DNA of 64,000 nt. It comes from Epiperipatus broadwayi (taxonomy: Eukaryota; Onychophora; Udeonychophora; Euonychophora; Peripatidae). A model generated the notes under the pieces. It was not told where the DNA came from, ran no database searches, and saw only the letters and a program-made list of their open reading frames with translations. Each line of letters starts with the position of its first letter. The first letter of the stretch is position 1. Below are positions 32,661 to 43,515 of this stretch, in pieces. A program made the position numbers and the translations under genes. The stretch is from NCBI GenBank assembly GCA_028023455.1, contig JAQFVV010006246.1, positions 1,851,501-1,915,500 of the forward strand, in the 5' to 3' direction.

Positions 32661-33326
32661 TCAATCAGTAACCACCTAAACATTTACAGTAAATATAGTA
32701 ATCAATATTTCTCACTGCTGTCAAGGCAACCTTCACACCTTTTAATAGCAAGAATCGAAATCCATTCTTACTAATGGTCCATTGAATATATATGGACACT
32801 TAAAGCTTGCAACTTGACTACAGAGTATGAAATATTGATACAATGAAGTTTAAATAAACCTCTTTAAACATGAAATAAACATGTCACTGTAATGCAGACT
32901 AATAAATAGTCAATTAACATTACAAACTTCAATACTTTTAAATTACCCATGTATTATTTAGAAATAGTAAGTAAAATAGTGCCTAAAGCTAATCTGTGAT
33001 AATGATGTAATTAAATTCCAACCAATAACCACCTAAACATTCACAGTAAAATATAGTAATCAATATTTCTCACTGCTGTCAAGGCAACCTTCACACCTTT
33101 TAATAGCAAGAATGGAAATCCATTCTTACTAATGGTCCATTGAATATATATGGACACTTAAAGCTTGCAACTTGACTACAGAATGTGAAATATTGATACA
33201 ATGAAGTTTAAATAAACCTCCTTAAACATGAAATAAACATGTCACTGTAGTGCAGACTAATAAAATAGTCAATTAACATTACAAACTGCAATACTTTTAA
33301 ATTGCCCATATATTATTTAGAAATAA
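32661..33326 (+). repeat. Direct duplication of about 305 bp
   Basis: Unit 1 (about 32661-32966) and unit 2 (about 33018-33324) share nearly all bases, with an offset of 357. Landmarks are ACCACCTAAACAT, CTGTCAAGGCAACC, and GGTCCATTGAATATATATGG. TA runs lie outside both ends. It is either a real tandem duplication or an artefact linked to the neighbouring adapter match. The open frame across 32571-32774 is spurious. Confidence 0.8.
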
Positions 33327-33344
33327 TATATATATATATATATA

Positions 33345-34160
33345 GTTGGTTCCATTTGGAAAATCTTTTTTTTTAAATATTTTTCCTTAGATAAATTTGT
33401 CAAGTTTATTCTGTTACTAATTTGGTGATACAACATGACTCCTGATGATGAAGCTCTTATCGTCATCAACATCACTTTATTTATCTAGTACTACTGCATA
33501 TTTATTCAATCCACCTGTGGGATAGGGACAGTTTACTTCAACCATAAATCCCATTAAAGTATAAATGTATACAAATAATCTGCATCCCTTAGTTTTTAGA
33601 CTTTTCTAAATTAAATTTCATAGTGAATAATAATTAACTAATATATCTTTTATTTCTTCATTACATATATGAGGTTTAAACACCCATATCCTGTTGAAAA
33701 TTTTAATTAATAATCGTTTTAATGGGTACAATTTAGCATATATGTGTATAAACTTTTTTGGGCCAATTATTTTCCTAAAATGTAAATTTATTTTTATAAT
33801 AATGCAGAATTTTATATAGTAGCAATCAAAACAAAATAACAGTATTGAGTTTAATATTTAAGTTAAAAAATAACAGTATTGAAATATTAACTTTAATCAC
33901 ACATTTTTGTAATCAAAACAAAAATTCATTTGTTTAATTAATTTTCCCTCCCTTTATTTTTTTGTTTATAAGTAGACTTGGGCAGATCTGGCTCCCTTTC
34001 CTCATTCCACAGAATTATTAGATTTACTTTCTGTTAAACATCAATTTGCAGTAAATTTTGCTAAAAATAATATTACAGTCATTCTTTAATCCCAATTTAT
34101 TCTGTGATTGTTACAATTATTGGGTCACTATATTTTCCAAATCACAAATTGATTTAAAAA
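33345..34160 (+). other. Intron sequence, nothing recognised
   Basis: AT-rich and without repeat ends. CUGAUGAUGAAGCUC near 33441 lacks a GAAA partner and is not called a ribozyme. Confidence 0.45.
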
Positions 34161-34446
34161 GTAAAATAATATAAACAGAGCAAAACTCTCCATACAGTAT
34201 TGCCACCTGTGCTAAACAGAGTAATCAATGGATGCCAGAAGGGTTGTGCATAAAATCCCTATCTAATGCCTACTCATCCAATATCCCCGGACTAGTTTCT
34301 GGCTTGTGGCCTTCGTCAGTGAGGAGCTTTGGATCTGAGAGCACTGTTTAGCACAGGTGGCAATACTGTATGGAGAGTTTTGCTCTGTTTATCAACAATT
34401 AATGTGCTAGTATAGGAAATGTGATCATGTGATGTAAAATAATATA
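34161..34446. mobile_element. Foldback element A, copy 5 (short form), 13-bp target duplication
   Basis: The body 34174-34433 starts AACAGAGCAAAACTCTCC and ends GTGATCATGTGAT, flanked by GTAAAATAATATA at 34161-34173 and 34434-34446. It contains one ribozyme module enclosed by a perfect 44-bp inverted repeat (AAACAGAGC...GCTAAA and its complement), then a unique tail (ATCAACAATTAATGTGC onward). This is probably the monomer form of the family. Confidence 0.85.
34284..34325 (-). ncRNA. Type I hammerhead ribozyme motif, element A copy 5
   Basis: Minus strand: UCCUCA, CUGACGA (34313-34319, fits CUGANGA), helix II AGGCCACAAGCCA, GAAA, CUAG helix III, GUC triplet, then CGGGGA. The first helix I pair is an A-C mismatch and the remaining pairs form. 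The core is complete. Confidence 0.7.
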
Positions 34447-35771
34447 CTGAACTATTTTTATTGTTTGTTTGTTTTTTATTTTTAATGCATACATTCATCA
34501 TTAAATTTTTAAAATGTCATTAAAAAATCATAGCAAGTTAATGGTTAGCTTTCTATTTTTATATTTTTTTAATAGCATTTCAATAAACAGTAATAATATT
34601 ACTATGAAACGAGAAAACGTGAACTATTGTATATTGCAAATTGAAATTCATTTAATTAGGCCTTTAGTTTTGTCAATTGGAAATTTATTTTATTCTCCTA
34701 GTATTTCTATTTCCTCAATATCTGATTATTTAAAGTATAAACCCTATATAAGATTATTCATATGCTGCAGTTTATAAATGAAAGTGTAAATAAAACCCTT
34801 TCATTTCAAGTGGATATTTTATATTATTAACAGAGAAATCACATTTCAAGTTGTATTGTTTAAAACAATGCATTATAGAAATTAATTCATTTTTTCAAGA
34901 AACCTCTCAAATATGCAGATCATCGAATAAAAAAACAATTTGTAGAAACTTTTGTTTACTTAATTATTTAATATTCATGTTATAAAGTACTTAATGGCTG
35001 TAATAGAGAAGCTGTAATAAAAAAATATTGATAATAATAATTATTTGGTAGAAAATATTTGAAGTAGACATTTGTTTATATAGGCAATACATATTTTATA
35101 CAAATTGTGACAAAAATGCTAAAAGAGAGTACATTCAAAGAAAAGTTTCTGTTATATTTCTTAACAAACTGATTTATTCTGAAAGTTTGATGACCTAATA
35201 AAAACATAATAATGAAGAAAGACTGTCTACTGTGCATTTTTTTACTTTGCAATTTGTCAATCCATCTTAATCCCCAAACTAAGTCACTACAAAGATCTAA
35301 GGATAAAGTTTTGATTGTGAAGAATGGCCAATCAGGAGAAAGACAGAAAACTCATGCTGGAGCACAAGGTAAGGAAAGATGCTAAAATTCTGATCGATGA
35401 AAAAATAATTCTGAAAAATTACATGGGTTTTTACATAATGAAGTTAAATAATAGAGCATCATAGTGCTGAGAGTAGCTGAGATAGGTTTTATCTATTTTA
35501 AATTGCATTTCGACAGGTTTCGATTTTTTCTATTAAATTTTCAATGACTGTAATCTTTTATTTTACATAAAATCATTTGATATAGTGACAGTTTATCATA
35601 AGTAGAAGACTTGGATTAGATGCTTTATATAAAATTCTTACTATACATTGTTTATGTATACACATAAAACAATGACATTAATAATAAATGATAGAATAAG
35701 TTGTTTTTTTCATGACTACAGCACATCCAACCACACACATAAGTATATATATATATATATTAATATTTTAG
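34447..35771 (+). other. Intron before exon d, nothing recognised
   Basis: Only AT-rich non-coding sequence. The small frame 34514-34777 is not similar to anything I know. Confidence 0.45.
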
Positions 35772-35956
35772 GTTGTGGAGGAATTTTTCATTCAAAAAGG
35801 GGTAGAATATCTAGTCCAAATTATCCAAATAATTATCCTGATACAATAGAATGCATATGGGATTTACGAACAGATCCAGACTATTATATCACCCTAACGT
35901 TTGATCTTAGATTTGATTTAGAAACAAGTGAATCTTGTATTAAAGATTATGTTGAG
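35772..35956 (+). CDS. CUB-domain gene, exon d (N-terminal part of third CUB)
   Basis: Acceptor TTAATATTTTAG ends at 35771 and donor GTAATG starts at 35957. The exon is 185 bp, entering in phase 1 and leaving in phase 0. It encodes CGGIFHSKRGRISSPNYPNN, an ECIWDL segment, FDLRFDLETSESC, and IKDYVE. First cysteine, SPNYP, second cysteine, FxLE and the third cysteine with the DYVE block are all present. The Asp of DYVE and the acidic residues of FDLE are the usual calcium-coordinating positions of CUB domains. It joins exon c through a split Gly codon with no linker. Confidence 0.92.
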
Positions 35957-36000
35957 GTAATGTTATATATATATAAAACGTCCGTTAATTAAAAACAAAA

Positions 36001-36240
36001 TTGTAATTATAATTGAAATAATAAATTTAATGATTTACAAACTATTACAAACAATCCTTAAATCCGCAAAAGCACTTAAGTATTTTCCGTTATTTTTTTA
36101 AACTTGCCTCAACTGAATTTAATGGCAGTTGAGGCAGGTTTAAGAAATTAACCGAAAGTACTTAAGTATTTCTGCGGATTTAAGGATTGTTTGTAAAAGT
36201 TTATAAACCGTAAATTTATTATTTCAATTATAATATATAT
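36001..36240. mobile_element. Palindromic MITE-like element just downstream of exon d
   Basis: Arms of about 105 bp: ATAATTGAAATAATAAATTT... ACTTGCCTCAACTG on the left and the reverse complement on the right (CAGTTGAGGCAGGTTTAAG onward), with a short loop (AATTTAATGG). It lies about 45 bp after the exon d donor site. It carries no ribozyme core. Confidence 0.75.
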
Positions 36241-36798
36241 ATATAATGGTTATTTTTGTTAACTTAAATAGTATATTTTGTAAATAGAAATCTGATAGTT
36301 AGTAGTCAGTTTGCTTTTATTTGTTTCTGACAATTATTTGACTTCAGTAACAACTACTAATCTTATATATTTATAATTTAAATATATGGGAATTCTATGA
36401 TGAATGTAAACTACTGTTAACAGTCTAGATCGGCGTCCAGCAAAATGTATTTTAGAAATAATATTCAAGTCTTTATCAGATCATTGCTGTTTGGATGTCA
36501 TCAGCTCATGCTTCAGATCCAATACTTGCAATTATACAAATATATAACAATGATTTAAATATATTAATGTATAACAAAATATATTTATATAAGTTATTAA
36601 TCAATAAGAATACAAAACATTTATATGCTTGTTATTATTTGGCCTGAAACATAGCTAAATGAGTTTTTCCACATATGTAGTTGCTGATTATTAAAGCCTT
36701 GGTATTTTAACTGAATCTCATTGTGATAATTTCAGTAACATATCTACAATGCCTATCATCTGGAATTACTGAATTTCTAATAAGAAAAATAGATGGTA

Positions 36799-36835
<37 letters not shown>

Positions 36836-39800
36836 ACCTCTTCAATCTACACCTATATCATCTTTAACACATATAAATGCCCATGCGCCAATTCTATACA
36901 AGATAGAATAAAATTTATAAATTTAGGTTGCATCTCTAATTATGGATGACTCTTATTATAGTATTAATCTACAGATTAGCTCAGTTGGGGGTTATAGGGT
37001 CTTGTGGTCATCTAGAATGCAAATGGGGTGAGAGAAGCATTTATAAACAATAATTATATAATGTTTATTTAATTATACTATAAGTACTTACTTAAGTTAT
37101 CAAAAGAAAGCAATTCATGGATTAAGTCAAGAATCATAATATGTTCAATTCTCCCACCATCCAAGTACATGCCAGACCAATCACGCCACTCATCTAATAT
37201 GTTTGGGGACCACTGTAACAATAATTAATTTACAGACATTTGATTTAGATTGCACAGCTATACCAATGTTTATTTAAATGATGAAATAATCTCGGTGCTC
37301 TATTACATAAATAATACATCAATCCTAATATAAGATGACAATTAAGTAATAAGGAACTATTGTGAAACTGATAATTATTGCAATGAAATAAAGGATAGAC
37401 AATGATAGCGTTCGGGTGCATTTTTATCTCACATCATTATCTATTTTAAACAAGGTAAAATCTATATCTTGTCATTATGCAATTCAGTTATTTAATTCAG
37501 TGTTATTTAAATAGATGGCATATACTATTAAACTGATAAGTAATACAATTAGATTATGTTGAACATATGTGTGTGTGGAAATAGTCAATCGAACGTACAC
37601 GGCAAAATAATTCAGAGGGAATCTTACTTCAACAAACATTTATTACAAGATACATTCTTTTATAAACACATCAATGATGATTTAACATTAATTTCACATT
37701 AACTACAAGCTTGACTAAATAACATTTAAATTACATAAATCCTATACACTTAATATTTGGAGGCTCTTCCTCTTATCTGTTATTTCAATATTATTTATAA
37801 CTCTATTTATTAAATTATTAACAATACAAAATAATTATATATTATAACGAGACAGCCTATTTGATAGCCTTAGTTGAGGCATCAAATATAACGGAACGGC
37901 ATTTAATCATCCCAGTTGATGTATTAATTGTAATATAATCAATTATATTTAATGTTTAGAAATCATTAACTTAATGCTTCATAGTTAGGTTCGCCAAATA
38001 TAACAGAATGGATTATATTTAAAATCTAAGTTGGTCTTGTTAAATATAAAGAGATGATTAAATTCCTTAGAAAGAGGATACGCATTTCACTACAATCGGA
38101 CTTTGGGTCTTCAAGCAGAATGCTAGAAATGAATCGATGAAATACCAAGTCCATGATTATATATACCTCTATTATGCTAGCTCATTAATCTTTAAATAAG
38201 TTTAAATACAATTTAGACCAGGACATCCATCTTTCATCCCTCTTTCAGTCACCATTATGCCACGATATTTAAACTCACGGAGAATTTGCAATCAGCTCTT
38301 TTCAGGAATAATTTCAAAAACAAGTTATTTCATATGCCTCTATATAAGCATTAATTATAACTATTATTCATATGACATTTATAATACTAGCATATATATA
38401 ATATAATTCAATAATGATTAGACAAAGAGATCACGTTAACAAATCAATATTTAATAAACAATAAAAAATATAATAGAATAGATAATAAAATATTAATAAA
38501 TAAATACGGATGAATTTTATCATTTTAAAAGAATATTAATAAATGATATTTTTTTATTTAATACCCTATGATAAAACTCAATACTATAATAAACTTTCAA
38601 AAATTAAAGAAAATAGCTTAAATTAACAGATATATAAAAACAATATCTGGGTTCAAAAATTAATAATTTATGTAACTTATTAATTTATTTACCGTTCTTA
38701 TTTATATGCTTCACAATTACCCATATATAAGTATTATTTGCCATTGTATAACTTATATATTATATGTATTTTTAATAAATAAAAATACATTAAACGTTTA
38801 CAATATTACGTAGTAAACACAATACAATCCTGTTTAAGATATCTATCAAATAATAACTATTTTTTATATCCCTCATCTAATTTAATGAATTATGTTAAGC
38901 TTTCAATTAATTATATTTAATAATAAATATAATTTTCCTTTTAAGATATATATGATGCGATGCCAAATTTGAAATAAAGATAATAATAATAATAATAATA
39001 AACATATTAAAATAATATAAGCATTATTATAATATATGTAAATAAATAATAAAGGAAACTTAGTTATAAGAGAGTTGAGAGTAGATATTGAAGTCTATAG
39101 TTCATCATCCCAATGAAGATCTCTTACGAAGCATATCACCAATCCATTTGTACAATGATGATTCCATTTATCCTTAAACGATCTGTTAATAACATCCAAT
39201 GACCGGATTAATGTGAAATAAAATAAATATTCTTCGAATGTAGATGTTCTTAATCTTCATTTCTCTATTATCACTAGACGTTCTATATATTCAATATTTC
39301 AAAATATTTTAAAATAGCATGCAAGGTTGGTTTCGAAACCTTTTACGATATAATGAGTGTACTACTCAGTGCACATTGTTTTATCTCTTAATATATATAA
39401 TTATCTTAAATTTATATATATCCGAAGAATAATGGAAGAGTTAAAACAACGTAGTTTCAAAACTTAAACAGACGTTCTTTTCCTTTATATTGCTATTCCT
39501 TTAAGATTAAGTAGAAAATTAAATATATTTTCCTTGCAGACTTTGAATCCACAAATTATTTTAATTTGAAAAAGTTAATATTTAAATTCCAATCGCTAAA
39601 TAGTAGTATTGATAGAAGAAGATGCGTCGGAAGAGCACACGTCTGAATATAAGTTCATGTTTAATTCAACTATCAATTGTTCCACTGACATTAAGATTTA
39701 ATAATAAAATAAAAAAAATATATAAGTATTTATTCTTAACTTCAAATCTGGCATTTTACTCAAAAGCTTAAGGTATATATTATTTAAAACTTAAATGTAT

Positions 39801-42800
39801 ATATAAATAGTACATATATGTTACATAATAAAATAGTCAAATAAAAATTTATATTTAGACCAATAATAACAACTGTAAGTTACTATTATAATATTTATGT
39901 ACCAATATTTATATCATCTATTCTCATTCTGTGCTCTCAATGAACTAAGAAAAACAGTATCAAATGATCAACTAATGCCATTGAAATTATTTCCGTACGT
40001 CTATAAATTTATACTTACTATATAAAATTAAGTAATAATTTTATTGTAATTAGCATTAAATAAAGTAAAATTTTATAATCCAATATTGCATTCATAGCAG
40101 GAGGGTGAATTGCCAATAATAATAATAAATGAAATAATAATAATATGGGTGATATGATTTGACAAGCTACTTAGAACTTACAATTTCAGCGATGGTCTCC
40201 CTCCATATCTCTAAGTTTATCATATCTCCGAATGTGTGCGCATTTATAAATTCTCAATCATAATGCATTTATTGATTATATTTTCCATTGGTTTACTTGC
40301 AGAATGAATAAACTTCACAATACGAACAGTACAATGAGCCAATCATTAAATTATTAATCCAACTTCAAGTATATTATAGAAATCACTAAAACATTTATCT
40401 GAAATAACTAACATATACTACATGACGATAATTACGTGAAATGAGGAGGGAGAGCAAAATACTAACAAATAAACATTCACATATGGGCAGTGAGGATTAA
40501 CAAGACTCCAAACATCAACTTAATTTATCAACATAGTAGCTACCAACTTTTCTGACACAAGTGATGCGGAAACCAGCCAACTTATCGTGAATAAATGGGG
40601 CATCTACCACTTCACTTTAAGGAATATAATTATCGCATTATATTTTATCAAATAAGGAAATATACCACCACCCATGGCTCAATAGGTAAGTAAATAAAAG
40701 TAGCGTTACTCAATCCGAATAGCATGATCATCCCTTCAATCGCCTCTTCACTCAAAAGGTATTTAACACATTTCATATAAGACAAATCCATAAACAGATA
40801 AACTCTTAAATTTTTACACTCTTTAATGCATAGCACCAGCTGAAACAGATAGAAAAACAAATAAGCATAAATCTAACTCTTATAAAATAGCTTATGACAG
40901 TGAGCACCCATGAACATATGATCATGTATGGAATATTTTCGAAATCACATCAGACAATAAAATGTTATATTAGCATTAATTAAATTATAAATTAATCTAA
41001 TACCTATGAAAAATTATGAACATCGAATTTCAAATCAATGTAAATACTATCAAGTGAGCCTGACCATTCCAGCAATATTGGCATAAATATTTCCATGCAT
41101 CTATTTATCATTACCAACTAATGAATAATGATAAAGTATTCAATTTGCACCAATAATATGAGCATGGGAATATAACATTTTTACATAATACAACAAAAGA
41201 AAATATTACCGGTTTGGCATAATTTATACCAAAATCTCTGAGATGTTCTAGAGGAGATTAGGTATATAAATACATAATAATAATAATAACTCAAATTAAT
41301 ATCAAACTAAACATAAAAGAAAATCTCCCTATCTATCATATGCAATGGGAAGAAATGCATGTCAAACTTTCTTTCATTAAAATAAAAGTTTCCCTTTTCT
41401 CCTTTTTTTTAGTTCACACTTGAAATTTTAAGAGTAGAAACATACATGTAGCTCATGATGATAATGATGAATAAACAAACATTAAAACATATAAACATTA
41501 CTCCTGCAGGATAAACATGAATTTAGCAAAACCAATAATCTTCAATGTTCTTAGGGCTTCCTAATGGACATTACCAGCAGCTTTCACACATATTTAAACC
41601 AATTTATTTGTCATAAAGTCTCCAAAGCTCAGCAAGATCATCCAAATAAATGTTTATGATTCACACTATTTTCAACTTTGTTCCATCTAAAATTTCCAGC
41701 ATTTAATAAAATTTAATAATGATTAAGATCGGGGTTATTTGGCCATCCATGCTTATACACATTTCTTATAAATAATTATCAAATATCATTAAGTCACACA
41801 TTCTATCACTCATTCAGAGGTGCAAATGATAAGGTAATTTGGTATATATAGCTCTCCTCATAATGTAAAGTATTAGAATAAGTAATTTTTCTGTTTCAAC
41901 CTTATTTTACACAATAAAAATAGAAAATTTATTATATGAGTCAATAAAATATTTCATTAAACAGTTCAGCATAACTTTTCCAATTATTATCAGTATTGTT
42001 AATTTACATACTTCCAGTATCACACTATTCATTATAAGTAAGTTATAGCAAAATTGTATTAGCAATTTTTTTATATAATGTCCATGCATCTTGAACAAAA
42101 GTAAATTCAAATTGTTAATTAATAAAAACTAGAGCTGGTATATCATTAAAAGTTTAACCTTCCATATTGAACAATCTTATCCTGTGTCCTTCACAATTTC
42201 ATGCTGGCATTTATGCTTGAGTAGTATGAGAGAAGTTTATTTAGTAAAGGGAATAGTAGAGAATTTAATGAAAATATTACGTTCACTTGTTTTATTACAT
42301 AAATTATCTCCACTTTATTTTTACTACTTTTTTTTTAGAAAAAAAAAATTTCACCTTTTCTAAACTTTTTCTGAAGTCCTCCATCTACTTAGCCACACCT
42401 TCCTTTTTTATAGTTATAATGAGGCCAACAATATGCAAAAATTTATTACTTGTAAAAAAAATGTTAGGAATAGAGTATTGAAAAAATATATATTAAATTA
42501 CAAATACTAACTAATAATAAATAACTTTTACATTTTCAAATGAAAAATTTTATGCAATAAAAAAAATCATACTACCTAATGGCATGAGTGTATCTGTCTG
42601 ACCATTAATCCAGAGGTCTATTAATGACAGCTATTAGCAATATCTATGGCAAAATAAATAATGTTATTGTAAGATGGATACTCTGAAAGATAATTAGAAA
42701 TATGAATGAGGTGCAAAGCGTGGAATGATGTGAATGGACATGCATCCACATATGCAAGTTAGATCTTGGATTGGCAATAAACAATAGATTAGAAAATTAA

Positions 42801-43099
42801 TGAACAAGCTCTCATCAGGGCCTTACAGACAAACAATACTCATACCCACTAGTTTAGCTTTTATACCAACAACTTCTGATACAATCCACCCCCCTCTCCC
42901 ACTATTAGGTATGCATAAAAAAAATGTAATGATTGGTACACTCCAACTAACATCCTAAGAACTTTTCAACCGAATTATACATTAAGTTATATCACAATTT
43001 ATTTATTTAATTCTTATTAGGTACCCTGACCACTATTGGCACAATGTGAACTTCCCACATTCCTTCATGGTGTCAATCTGAAAGGTCACAATATATATA
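36241..43099 (+). other. Long intron segment without recognised genes
   Basis: AT-rich sequence with a (TA)n run at 36801-36832 and an adapter match at 39627-39647. No transposon coding domain was recognised in either strand. The open frames 40648-40860 and 41907-42110 (minus) and 42287-42481 are short and composition-driven. AATAAA-rich stretches near 37620-37690 could be decayed LTR or UTR ends on the minus strand, but I cannot support that. Confidence 0.45.
39627..39647 (+). other. Illumina adapter-like 21-mer (likely assembly contaminant)
   Basis: TCGGAAGAGCACACGTCTGA plus one more A matches the Illumina read-2-side adapter exactly over 21 bases. The orientation relative to the match at 32638 is that of a library molecule (read-1 adapter, insert, reverse-complement adapter), although 7 kb is too long for a single short-read insert. 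Confidence 0.9.
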
Positions 43100-43515
43100 T
43101 ATAATAAATATACGAACTAACTAAAGGAAAAATAAAAACATAATAAAAACACAGAATTACTTCTCTATAAAACTGCTTTAATATTTCAACCAGCAGATAG
43201 GTTTTCATCAGAAAGCAAAATGGCTATTTCTAGAATTTAAGCACTAAAATATTACAGACAGTTATGTATCAGATAAAAAGAGTAATTCCTATAGGCTAAA
43301 AATCTTTAAAAACTTTATATAAATATGTATGTATATATTTACCAAACTTTGTATTAAAAATACTAAAAAAATTCTTTCACAAAAAACTTATTTTAAAAAA
43401 CTAAAACCATACATACTTTATTATTATATATTAAAATATATCAAAAAACAATAAAAATATACTATTATATACGTACACACCGAAAAAACTGTATATATAT
43501 ATATATTCTACTATA
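43100..43515 (-). repeat. Dispersed repeat C, minus copy
   Basis: The reverse complement aligns over about 400 bp with 48955-49290 at roughly 90 percent identity. Shared landmarks include GTATGTATGGTTTTAGTTTT, GCCTATAGGAATTA, GATACATAACTGTCTGTAAT, and TTCTGTGTTTTTATTAT at the 3' end. It contains a hammerhead-like motif (43174-43217). It has a 35-bp insertion not present in the other copy. Confidence 0.8.
43174..43217 (-). ncRNA. Hammerhead-like motif, repeat C minus copy
   Basis: Minus strand: helix I UGCUUU, CUGAUGA (43205-43211), helix II region AAACCUAUCUGCUGGUU, GAAA, UAUU, then AAAGCA, which pairs perfectly with the helix I 5' strand. Helix III is reduced to at most one pair. Confidence 0.5.

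Noticed and set aside
33436-33475. CTCCTGATGATGAAGCTC, resembling the start of a PLE-type hammerhead
   Set aside because: No helix II partner followed by GAAA, and no complementary helix I strand nearby.
36421-36445. AGATCGGCGTCCAGC, a possible third adapter scrap
   Set aside because: Only seven bases match an adapter start before diverging, which is within chance.
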